From: Desertibaculum subflavum
GTDB taxonomy: Bacteria; Pseudomonadota; Alphaproteobacteria; Ferrovibrionales; Ferrovibrionaceae
NCBI GenBank assembly: GCA_003576705.1
Contig: QOZS01000005.1
Coordinates: 62,001-126,000, forward strand
Direction of reading: 5' to 3'
Length of the DNA stretch: 64,000 bases
Shown: piece by piece, positions 8,119 to 16,659 of the stretch
Position numbering within the stretch: the stretch's first letter is position 1
How the letters are laid out: each line of letters opens with the position of its first letter
Notes under the pieces: generated by a model
The model's database searches: none
What the model was told of the DNA's origin: nothing
What the model saw: the letters and a program-made list of their open reading frames with translations, nothing else
Made by a program: the position numbers and the translations under genes

Positions 8119-9351
8119 ATGGAACTCGCGACTTCGCGTCCGCGGCGTCGGGCGGTGCTTGCGGGCGGTGTTGCCGCCCTGGTAGCCGGGGCGGCGCCGT
8201 TCAATATCGGTCGGGCTCAGGGAAGCAAGCTTAAGGTCGGCGTGCTGCTGCCGAAATCCGGCCTGCAGGCGCAGATCGGCATCGATTGCCAGCGCGCCGC
8301 CGATCTCGCGCCCGCGCTGCTCAAGTCCAAGGGCTTCGGCGACATGGAACTGGTGCTCGGCGACACCGAGACCAATCCCCAGATCGCCCGCGCCCAGGCG
8401 GAGAAGCTGATCGACCAGGGCATCCACGTGCTGACCGGCTGTTTCGATTCCGGCCAGACCCTGGCGGCTGCCCAGGTCTGCGAGCAGAAGGGCATTCCCT
8501 TCGTCGTCAACATCGCCGCCGTGCCGTCGCTGACCGAGCAGGGCTTCAAGACGGTGTTCCGCAACTTCCCGACCGGCCCGATGATCGCGACCGACGCCTT
8601 CCTGCTGCAGAAGGAGATGTACGCGGCCACCGGCAAGGCGCCGAAGACCGTGGTGCTGATGCATGTCAACGATACCTTCGGCACCTCGCAGGCGGACGCC
8701 ATTACCAAGCTGATCGACAAGTTCGACATGCCCTACAAGATCGTCGAGCGGATCTCCTACGACCCGGCGGCGCGCGACCTCTCGGCCGAGGTGCGCAAGG
8801 GCAAGGGCACCAATGCCGAGGCGGTGTGGTTCATCAGCCGGCTCAACGACGCCATCCTGATGACGCGCGAGATGATCAAGCAGCGCTGGGAGCCGATGGG
8901 CATCATCTCCTCCGGCCCCGGCTGGTACGAGGGCCAGTACATGCAGGCGCTTGGCAAGCACGGCGACGACGTGGTCAGCCTGGTGCCCTGGTACGACCCG
9001 AACAAGCCGATGAGCAAGGCGCTGGTGGCGGCGATGCAGAAGGCGCATGCCGGACTGACGGTCAACACCAACCACGCCCATACCTTCGAGGCGATGCTGA
9101 TCATCGCCGATGCCTACAAGCGTGCCGGCGCGACCGACGCGGCGAAGTTGATCGCCGCGCTGGAGAAGACCGACATCAAGGACAACGTGACGGTCGGCCC
9201 TGGCGTCAAGTTCGACGAGAAGCACCAGAACCCGAAGACGCGCTGCTCCGCCGTGCAGAATCGCGGCGGCAAGAATCTCGCGATCTTCCCGGCCGAGGCG
9301 GCCGAGACCAAGCCGGTATGGCCGATGACGCCCTGGAGCAAGCGCGCCTGA
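8119..9351 (+). CDS. Branched-chain amino-acid-type ABC transporter substrate-binding protein
   Basis: This is a 410-residue periplasmic type I binding protein (Leu/Ile/Val, Peripla_BP_6 class). The ATG at 8119 is chosen because AGGGGAG lies upstream and it yields a twin-arginine-like signal: RPRRRAVLAGGVAALVAGAA, cleaved near GRAQG. The mature part begins KLKVGVLLPKSG. An in-frame ATG at 8041 would place 26 extra residues before the signal. Permease and ATPase genes follow. The ligand is uncertain: this family also binds amides, urea and aromatic acids, and feruloyl-CoA synthase genes lie downstream. Confidence 0.93.
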   Translation: MELATSRPRRRAVLAGGVAALVAGAAPFNIGRAQGSKLKVGVLLPKSGLQAQIGIDCQRAADLAPALLKSKGFGDMELVLGDTETNPQIARAQAEKLIDQGIHVLTGCFDSGQTLAAAQVCEQKGIPFVVNIAAVPSLTEQGFKTVFRNFPTGPMIATDAFLLQKEMYAATGKAPKTVVLMHVNDTFGTSQADAITKLIDKFDMPYKIVERISYDPAARDLSAEVRKGKGTNAEAVWFISRLNDAILMTREMIKQRWEPMGIISSGPGWYEGQYMQALGKHGDDVVSLVPWYDPNKPMSKALVAAMQKAHAGLTVNTNHAHTFEAMLIIADAYKRAGATDAAKLIAALEKTDIKDNVTVGPGVKFDEKHQNPKTRCSAVQNRGGKNLAIFPAEAAETKPVWPMTPWSKRA

Positions 9352-9361
9352 TATATGTTGT

Positions 9362-9391
9362 CGACCGCGGGCCGGGTCCGGTCCGCGGTCG
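9362..9391 (+). other. Strong intercistronic hairpin between SBP gene and livH
   Basis: CGACCGCGG (9362-9370) pairs perfectly with CCGCGGTCG (9383-9391). The stem extends inward with one G-U and three more pairs, giving about 13 bp around a GGTC loop. No T tract follows, so it does not look like a complete intrinsic terminator. It probably protects the upstream binding-protein mRNA or attenuates transcription into the permeases, which would fit the excess of binding protein usual for such systems. Confidence 0.6.
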
Positions 9392-9419
9392 GCGGTGCCG
9401 TGAATAGGTCGGGGGGCAC

Positions 9420-10292
9420 TTGGACGTCGAGACACTGGCCAACGCGCTGGTCGCGGGCATTCTCACCGGCATGGTCTATGGTCTGAGCGCGCTCGGCCTC
9501 TCGGTTATTTTCGGTGTCATCCGCATCGTCAACTTCGCTCATGGCGAATTGCTGGTGATCGGCATGTTCGCCGCGCTGGTGCTGTTCCGCTGGCTGGGCC
9601 TCGACCCGCTGCTGTCGGTCCCATTGGTCGCCGCACTGCTGTTCGTGTTCGGCTATCTGCTGCAGAGCCTGGTGATCCGGCGCGTCGCGCATCTCGCCGA
9701 CCACATGCAGTTCCTGCTGCTGGCGGCAATCGCCATCGCAATGGTCAGTGGCTGCCTGATCGTGTTCGGGCCCGATCCGCAGGGCGTCCAGCTCGACTAC
9801 GCGCTCGATTCCTTCGCGGTCGGCCTGCTGGTGATCGACAAGACGCGGCTCTATGCCGCCATCGCGGCGGTGCTGGTCGCCGGCCTTCTGCTCGCCTTCT
9901 TCAAATACGCGACCGTCGGCCGCGCCATTCGCGCCTGCGCCGACAACTATCTCGGTGCCCAGGTGGTGGGCCTGAATGTCGGCCGGCTCTACGCGCTCAC
10001 CTTCGGTATCGGCTCGGCCTGCATCGGCGCCGCGGGCTGCATCATCCTGCTGCTGGTCGATGTGCATCCCTATCTCGCGCCGGGCTACACATTGCTTGCC
10101 TTCATCGTGGTGATCATCGGCGGCATGGGTAGCCTGTTCGGCGCGTTGCTTGGGGGCGTGCTGATCGGCGTGGCGGAGGCTATGGCCGCCGTGGTGATCC
10201 AGCCCTCGCTGAAGACGGCGTTCAGCTTCGCGCTGCTGATCGTCGTGCTGCTGCTCCGGCCGCAGGGCCTGCTCGGCAAGGCGCCGCACTGA
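9420..10292 (+). CDS. livH: Branched-chain amino-acid-type ABC permease (LivH)
   Basis: This is a 290-residue inner-membrane permease with about eight hydrophobic helices. The LivH signatures are GLSALGLSVIFGVIRIVNFA near residue 20 and AFIVVIIGGMGSLFGALLGG near residue 220. The start is TTG, after GGGGGG; no ATG or GTG closer to the conserved N-terminus was found. The stop overlaps the next ATG (TGATG). It forms the transmembrane channel with LivM. Confidence 0.93.
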   Translation: MDVETLANALVAGILTGMVYGLSALGLSVIFGVIRIVNFAHGELLVIGMFAALVLFRWLGLDPLLSVPLVAALLFVFGYLLQSLVIRRVAHLADHMQFLLLAAIAIAMVSGCLIVFGPDPQGVQLDYALDSFAVGLLVIDKTRLYAAIAAVLVAGLLLAFFKYATVGRAIRACADNYLGAQVVGLNVGRLYALTFGIGSACIGAAGCIILLLVDVHPYLAPGYTLLAFIVVIIGGMGSLFGALLGGVLIGVAEAMAAVVIQPSLKTAFSFALLIVVLLLRPQGLLGKAPH

Positions 10293-11341
10293 TGTCGCTC
10301 TACACCCGGCTGCTCGGCGACCTGACCGGCCGCGGCCTCGCGGCGCTGGCCGGCTTCGTGGTGCTGCTCGTCGCGCTGCCGAGCCTGGTCTCCAGCTATA
10401 TCGCGACCGTCGCCACGATCGTGCTTTACCTCGCCTTCCTCGGCCAGGCCTGGAACCTAATGCTCGGCATCGCCGGCCTGCTCTCCATCGGGCATGCGCT
10501 GTTCGTCGGCATCGGCGCCTATGCCTCGGCCTATCTGTTCGCGATCCACGGCGTGCCGCCGCTGCTCGGCGTGCTGGCCGGCGTCGCCATCGCCGTCGCG
10601 GCGGGGGCGCTGATCGGCTATCTCGGCTTCCGCTTCGCCATCGGCGGTGTCTATTTCGCGCTGCTGACCATCGCGTTCGCCGAGTTCACCCGCATCATGG
10701 TCGATCACGCGAAGTTCCTCGGCGGAACCGAAGGGCTTTTCCTGCCGGTCTCGGCCGCGAGCCGGCACGGCTTCGACCTGCTCAACCTGCGCGGCTCGCC
10801 GGAGATGTTCTATTACCTGATCCTGGCCCTGGCGCTGGCGGCCCTGGCGCTCTGCCGCTGGCTGCTGACCGGGCGCACCGGCTATTACTGGCGGGCGATC
10901 CGCGACAATCCGGCGGCGGCGCAGGCGCTTGGCGTCGATGTCTTCCGCTACCGGATGTACGCCGCGATGATCTCCGCTGGCATGGCGGCGGTGGGCGGCG
11001 TGTTCTACGCCTTCTTCTACAACAACCTGTTCCCGGAGCAGGTGTTCGGCATCGAGCGCTCGATCGAACTGACCCTGGCGCCGATCGTCGGCGGTGTCGG
11101 CACCCTGTTCGGCCCGATCTTCGGCGCCTTCGTCCTGACGCCGCTCGGCGAGCTGTTCACCGCCGGCGTCGAATGGCTGCAGACGAGCGGTGCCATCGGC
11201 AGGCATGTGAAAGTCGACGGCGTGAAGCCGCTGTTTTGGGGTATCGCCGTCGCCGCCATCGTGCTGCTCCGGCCGCGCGGGATTTGGCCCTGGATCTGCG
11301 ACCGGCTCGGCCTGGTCAAGCCGCCGTCGGAGCGGTCCTGA
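10292..11341 (+). CDS. livM: Branched-chain amino-acid-type ABC permease (LivM)
   Basis: The 349-residue second permease subunit has nine or so hydrophobic helices. GIAGLLSIGHALFVGIGAYA near residue 63 and LAPIVGGVGTLFGPIFGAF near residue 255 are the LivM family motifs. The cytoplasmic coupling region contains YYWRAIRDNPAAAQALGVD. It starts by one-base overlap with livH and ends just before livG. The substrate is set by the binding protein, so it is not known. Confidence 0.93.
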   Translation: MSLYTRLLGDLTGRGLAALAGFVVLLVALPSLVSSYIATVATIVLYLAFLGQAWNLMLGIAGLLSIGHALFVGIGAYASAYLFAIHGVPPLLGVLAGVAIAVAAGALIGYLGFRFAIGGVYFALLTIAFAEFTRIMVDHAKFLGGTEGLFLPVSAASRHGFDLLNLRGSPEMFYYLILALALAALALCRWLLTGRTGYYWRAIRDNPAAAQALGVDVFRYRMYAAMISAGMAAVGGVFYAFFYNNLFPEQVFGIERSIELTLAPIVGGVGTLFGPIFGAFVLTPLGELFTAGVEWLQTSGAIGRHVKVDGVKPLFWGIAVAAIVLLRPRGIWPWICDRLGLVKPPSERS

Positions 11342-11342
11342 C

Positions 11343-12064
11343 ATGGCGCCGCTGCTGCAGGTCGAGGGCGTGGCCAAGAGCTTCCGCGGGCTGCGGGCGG
11401 TGAGCGACGTCTCCTTTGCCGTGGAGGCGAAGGAGATCTTCGGCATCATCGGGCCGAACGGCGCCGGCAAGACCACGCTGTTCAACATGATCGCGGGCGC
11501 GTTCCGGCCCGACCGGGGCCAGGTGCAGTTCGACGGGCGGGACATTACCGGCTTCCGGCCCGACAAGGTGTGCGATGCCGGCATCGGCCGCACCTTTCAG
11601 ATCGTGCAGCCCTTCGCCGAGCTGACGGTGCTGGAGAACGTCACCGTCGGCGCCTTGCACGCGCATCGCGAGGTGGCCGCGGCCAGGCTGGCGGCAGCCG
11701 ACTGTCTCGACCTGCTCGAGCTCGGCCACAGGCGGCACATGCACGCGTCCAACCTGACCCTGCCGGACCGCAAGCGCCTCGAAGTCGCGCGCGCGCTGGC
11801 CACCGGGCCGAAGCTGATCCTGCTCGACGAGGTGATGGCGGGTCTGCGCCCGACCGAGACCGACCGGATGGTCGTTATCCTGCAGCGGCTGCGTGCGGAG
11901 GCCGGCCTCACCATCGTGCTGATCGAGCACGTGATGCGGGCCGTCATGGCCCTGTCGGACCGGGTGATGGTGCTGCATCACGGCGAGAAGATCGCCGAGG
12001 GCAAGCCGGAGGCGGTGGTGCGCGACCCGGCCGTGCTGACGAGCTATCTCGGCGGGGCGGCGGT

Positions 12065-12068
<4 letters not shown>
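11343..12068 (+). CDS. livG: Branched-chain amino-acid-type ABC ATPase (LivG)
   Basis: This is a 241-residue ABC ATPase. The Walker A motif is GPNGAGKTT near residue 38 and Walker B is LILLDEV near residue 157, where the usual E after D is followed by VMAGL as in LivG proteins. The Q-loop/histidine switch is seen in VLIEHVM. The signature is unusual: NLTLPDRKRLEVARAL replaces LSxGxxxR, a variant seen among LivG homologues. It overlaps livF by ATGA. Confidence 0.92.
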
Positions 12069-12784
<716 letters not shown>

Positions 12785-12788
12785 GCCG

Positions 12789-14024
12789 TCACTTCCGCCA
12801 ATGACCCGCCGCGTCGTCCCGATAACCGAGGCAGCGATAGGTGGCGTCGACCAGCGCCTGTCCGCGGTCGTTGAGCAGCAGGCCTTCGCCCATCCGGTTC
12901 ATGGTGTAGCCGAAGCCGAGGCCGCATTCCGGATCGCAGAAGCCGATGCTGCCGCCGGCGCCGACATGGCCGAAGGCACGCCGGCCCAGGATGACGCTGG
13001 CATTGGCGTCGGGCACGCGGCGGCGGTTGTCCATCGACACCATGAAGCCAAGGGCGAAGCGGGTCGGGATGAGCAGCGTCGCGTCCTCGTGCGTGGCCAT
13101 CGAGACCTCGCCCATGCCGGCGAGCGTCGCCGCATCGACGAGCTCGCCGCCGCCGGCCCCGAGCGGGGCGTACATGCCGGCAAGGCCGCGGGCATTGGTG
13201 ATGCCGTTGGCGGCGCCGATCTCCGCCGCATGGCCTTCCCGCGTGTTGACTCCGCCTTGCGTGAAGCCGCCGGTATTGAGCAGGAACAGGGCGGCGAGCG
13301 AGTCCGGCTGCTCCGTTACCGCCCGCATGAAGCGTCGCTTCGGGGCCTCGGGGGCGGGGATGAACGGGAGCATCGGTGCGACCCGCGGTTCGATCGCTTC
13401 CGGCAGTCCGATCCAGAAGTCGAGGCCGAGCGGCTTGGCCACAGCGTCCTGGAAGAAGGTGCCGAGCGAGCGGCCGGAGGCGCGGCGCACCATCTCGCCG
13501 ACCGTCCAGCCGAAGGTGAGGCCGTGATAGCCGTTGCGCGCGCCGGGCGCCCAGCTCGGCGACTGCGCGGCGAGTTGTCCGGTTGCATAGTTCCAGTCAT
13601 AGAGGCCGCCTGGCTTCACCGGATCGTTGAACACCGGCACGCCAACGGAGTGGTCCAGCATCATCCGGGTCGTCGCGCTTGCCTTGCCGGCGGCGGCGAA
13701 TTCGGGCCAGAGCTCGGCCACCGGCGCGTCGATGTCGAGCTTGCCTTGCGAGCGCAGGATGTGCGCGCACAGAGCCGTCGCGCCCTTGGTGCAGGAATAG
13801 ACGATGGAGACGGTGTCGCGCGTCCAGGGCAGGTTCTGCTTCGGCCGCGCCAGGCCGCCCCACAAGTCGACCAGGGTCTCGCCGCCGCGCACCACGCAGA
13901 CCGAGGCGCCGACTTCGTCGCGCTTGCGGAAATTCGCCACGAAGGCGTCGAGCACCGGCCGGAAAGCCGGTGCGCATTGGCCTTCGACCCTGCCTTGGGG
14001 CAATTCGACCGAGACGGCTTCCAT
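12789..14024 (-). CDS. Serine hydrolase of the class C beta-lactamase fold (esterase family VIII-like)
   Basis: The 411-residue protein has the SxxK nucleophile motif in VYSCTKGATAL near residue 78, and a tyrosine in NGYHGLTFGWTVGEMVRR that fits the second catalytic motif. No strong export signal is seen, which favours a cytoplasmic esterase or amidase over a secreted beta-lactamase. It is in tandem with the glyoxalase-like gene, 42 bases downstream of it, and divergent from the feruloyl-CoA synthases. It may release acids from esters for CoA activation, but this is inference. Confidence 0.87.
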   Translation of the reverse strand: MEAVSVELPQGRVEGQCAPAFRPVLDAFVANFRKRDEVGASVCVVRGGETLVDLWGGLARPKQNLPWTRDTVSIVYSCTKGATALCAHILRSQGKLDIDAPVAELWPEFAAAGKASATTRMMLDHSVGVPVFNDPVKPGGLYDWNYATGQLAAQSPSWAPGARNGYHGLTFGWTVGEMVRRASGRSLGTFFQDAVAKPLGLDFWIGLPEAIEPRVAPMLPFIPAPEAPKRRFMRAVTEQPDSLAALFLLNTGGFTQGGVNTREGHAAEIGAANGITNARGLAGMYAPLGAGGGELVDAATLAGMGEVSMATHEDATLLIPTRFALGFMVSMDNRRRVPDANASVILGRRAFGHVGAGGSIGFCDPECGLGFGYTMNRMGEGLLLNDRGQALVDATYRCLGYRDDAAGHWRK

Positions 14025-14066
14025 GCTGGCGGTGTCCTGTCCGTTGAGTGTCGCCGGGTTGCCGCC

Positions 14067-14693
14067 TCAGCCGACGAGATCGACCACGCCCTTCGGCGTG
14101 GCGATGGTCGCGCGGAAGCCCGGCGGGCCTTGCTCGACCGCCGGCAGCTCGAAGCCGAGCGCGCGGTTGGCGGCGGTGAGGGCGGCTGCCTGCGGATGGG
14201 TCAGGGTGAAGGATCGCAAGGTCAGGCCGGCCGGCATGTGCGTGGAGGGATGCGGCGTGTCGAGCCAGTCGATGCCGAAGGGCAGCCAGCGGTCGAACGG
14301 ATGGCCTTCGATGAAGAGCGAGCGCCAGCGCACCGTGGCGCCCTCCGGCGTGCGGCGCGACCGGTCGATCACCGGACCGGCCTGATAGCCGGCGGCGCGG
14401 GCACGGGCGCCAAGCCCGTCGAGGTCGCTCGAACGCATGGCGAAGGTCATCAGGCCCGGCGCCCTGAGCGAGCGGATCTGGCGCAGCCGGCCGGAATCGG
14501 CGCCCGGCTGTTCCGGATCGGGCGAGATGACCTCGATGTAGACGCCGTCGCCCAGCGAAGCGAGCGCGTTCCAGGTGCCGTAGCCGGGATGGCGCCCGGC
14601 CTTGGCCGGCCGGATGCCGGTGAGCCTTTCGAACTCCGCGATCCCCCGGTCGAGATCGTCGTCGCCCCACAGGATATGGTCGAGGACTGGCAT
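14067..14693 (-). CDS. VOC-superfamily glyoxalase-like domain protein
   Basis: The 208-residue protein starts MPVLDHILWGDDDLDRGIAE, a typical first strand of a vicinal-oxygen-chelate/glyoxalase-like (Glyoxalase_3 type) domain, with LTGIRPAKAGRHPGYGTWNA following. The reaction is unknown: the superfamily covers dioxygenases, lyases and epimerases. It is probably co-transcribed with the hydrolase gene from the divergent region shared with the feruloyl-CoA synthases. Confidence 0.75.
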   Translation of the reverse strand: MPVLDHILWGDDDLDRGIAEFERLTGIRPAKAGRHPGYGTWNALASLGDGVYIEVISPDPEQPGADSGRLRQIRSLRAPGLMTFAMRSSDLDGLGARARAAGYQAGPVIDRSRRTPEGATVRWRSLFIEGHPFDRWLPFGIDWLDTPHPSTHMPAGLTLRSFTLTHPQAAALTAANRALGFELPAVEQGPPGFRATIATPKGVVDLVG

Positions 14694-14731
14694 CGGCGTT
14701 TCGCTCCCTTCGCGGCGACAATATCGCGGCT

Positions 14732-14760
14732 TTGCGCCGCCGGGCCAGCCTTCCTATGTT
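14732..14760 (+). promoter_or_regulatory. Candidate sigma-70 promoter of the feruloyl-CoA synthase pair
   Basis: TTGCGC (14732-14737), a 17-base spacer and TATGTT (14755-14760) lie in the 95-base divergent gap. The predicted start near 14767 is about 20 bases before the ATG at 14789, which has GGGAGGAA upstream. Read by eye. Confidence 0.45.
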
Positions 14761-14788
14761 GCCGGCGCCAGTCGGGAGGAATACCGGT

Positions 14789-16648
14789 ATGAACGACACC
14801 GCCGCGGTAACCAGGCCGCCGTTCCGGGCCGTCAAATTTACCCCGCGCGCGGTGGCGGCGGAACGCCGCGCGGACGGCACCATCGTGCTGCGCAACCCGC
14901 GACCGCTTGGGCCCTTCGAGCGCAATATCGTCGCCTATCTGCGCCGCTGGTCGGCCGAGGCGCCGGACCGCGTGTTCCTCGCCGAGCGGCGGGCCGACCG
15001 GTCCTGGCGCCGGGTCAGCTATGGCGAATTCCGCGAGATGGTCGACCGCGCCGCCCAGGCTCTGCTCAATCGCGGTCTCGGCCAGACCAAGCCGTTGATG
15101 ATCCTGAGCGGCAACTCGATCGACCATGCCGTGCTGACCTTCGCCGGCATGACCGTGGGCGTGCCAGTGGCGCCGGTCTCGGTCGCCTATTCGCTGGTCA
15201 GCCAGGACCATGCGAAGCTGAGATACGTGTTCGACCTGGTCGAGCCGAAGCTGGTCTTCGTGCAGAACGGGCGGCAGTTCGAACGTGCGCTGCGGGCGCT
15301 CGATCTCGCCGGCGTCGAGGTGGTGGTCGGCGCCGATCCGGCGAGCGACCTGCCGGCGACATCCCTTCAGGAGCTGCTCGCCACCAATGCAGGGCCGGAT
15401 GTCGACCGCGCCTATGAGGCGACCGGGCCGGACACGGTGGCCAAGTATCTCTTCACTTCCGGCTCGACCGGCATGCCGAAGGCGGTGATCAACACCCAGC
15501 GCATGCTCTGCGCCAACATGCAGATGGCGAGCCATTCCATCGAGGGCGATCCCGACGAGCCGCCGGTGGTGCTCGACTGGATGCCGTGGAACCACACCAT
15601 GGCCGGCAATTACGGCATCCACAACGTGCTGCGCCTCGGCGGCACCTATCACATCGACGCGGGGCGGCCGATCCCCGGGCAGTTCGAGGAGACGATCGCC
15701 AATCTCTACGAGGTCTCGCCGACCTCGTTCGGCAGCGCGCCGATCGGCTTCGCCATGCTGGCGTCCAAGCTGGAACAGGATCCGGAGCTGTGCCGGCGCT
15801 TCTTCCAGAAGGTGAAGCTGCTCGCCTATGGCGGTGCCAGCCTGCCGCAGGAGGTCTGGCAGAAGATGCAGGATCTCGCCGTGCGCACCATCGGTGAGCG
15901 CCTCGCCTTCGTCACCGGCTGGGGCTCGACCGAGACGGCACCGACGGCGACGTCGCTCAACTGGTATGTGGAGGGCTCCGGCATCATCGGCCTGCCGTTT
16001 CCGGGCGTGGAGCTGAAGATGATCCCGGTCGGCGACCGCTTCGAGCTGCGGCTGCGCGGGCCGATCGTCTTCCCGGGCTATCACAAACGGCCCGACCTGA
16101 CCGCCGCCGCCTTCGACGAAGAGGGCTTCTACAAGATCGGCGATGCCGGCCGTTTCGTCGATCCGGACCGGCCGGAGGAGGGGCTGCGCTTCGCCGGCCG
16201 CGTGGTGGAGGATTTCAAGCTGACCAGCGGCACCTTCGTGCATGTAGGCACCTTGCGGCTGGCCGCGATCGATGCGGTGACGCCGCTGGTGCAGGACGCG
16301 GTCATCACCGGCCAGGACCGCGACTATATCGGCCTGCTCGCCTGGCCCAATCTCGCCGCCTGCCGGGCCGCCTTCGGACGCGCCGCGGATCTGCCGGCGA
16401 GCGACATCGTCGCCTTGCCGGCGCTGCGCGCCAGGGTGAAGGAAGGCATCGCGCGCCACAACGCGCAGGCGACCGGCTCGGCGCAGCGGATCGCGCGCGT
16501 CATCCTGATGGCGGAGCCGCCCTCGATCGACGGCAACGAGATCACCGACAAGGGCTACGTCAATCAGCGGGCGACCCTGGATCGGCGCGCTGCGCTGGTC
16601 ACGCGGCTCTATGCCGATCCGCCGGCGCCCGACGTGATCGTGATCTGA
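14789..16648 (+). CDS. Feruloyl-CoA synthase-like acyl-CoA ligase, first paralogue
   Basis: This is a 619-residue adenylate-forming ligase of the feruloyl-CoA synthase group. Motifs are the P-loop TSGSTGMPKAVINTQRML, then WMPWNHTMAGNYGIHN, WGSTETAPTATSLNWY, and the C-terminal SIDGNEITDKGYVNQRATL with the probable A10 catalytic lysine. It should activate a hydroxycinnamate or other aromatic acid with ATP and CoA. The enoyl-CoA hydratase/lyase and vanillin dehydrogenase that usually accompany it are not in the window. The start has a strong ribosome site; earlier in-frame codons lack one. Confidence 0.85.
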   Translation: MNDTAAVTRPPFRAVKFTPRAVAAERRADGTIVLRNPRPLGPFERNIVAYLRRWSAEAPDRVFLAERRADRSWRRVSYGEFREMVDRAAQALLNRGLGQTKPLMILSGNSIDHAVLTFAGMTVGVPVAPVSVAYSLVSQDHAKLRYVFDLVEPKLVFVQNGRQFERALRALDLAGVEVVVGADPASDLPATSLQELLATNAGPDVDRAYEATGPDTVAKYLFTSGSTGMPKAVINTQRMLCANMQMASHSIEGDPDEPPVVLDWMPWNHTMAGNYGIHNVLRLGGTYHIDAGRPIPGQFEETIANLYEVSPTSFGSAPIGFAMLASKLEQDPELCRRFFQKVKLLAYGGASLPQEVWQKMQDLAVRTIGERLAFVTGWGSTETAPTATSLNWYVEGSGIIGLPFPGVELKMIPVGDRFELRLRGPIVFPGYHKRPDLTAAAFDEEGFYKIGDAGRFVDPDRPEEGLRFAGRVVEDFKLTSGTFVHVGTLRLAAIDAVTPLVQDAVITGQDRDYIGLLAWPNLAACRAAFGRAADLPASDIVALPALRARVKEGIARHNAQATGSAQRIARVILMAEPPSIDGNEITDKGYVNQRATLDRRAALVTRLYADPPAPDVIVI

Positions 16649-16659
16649 GGGAGAGTGCG

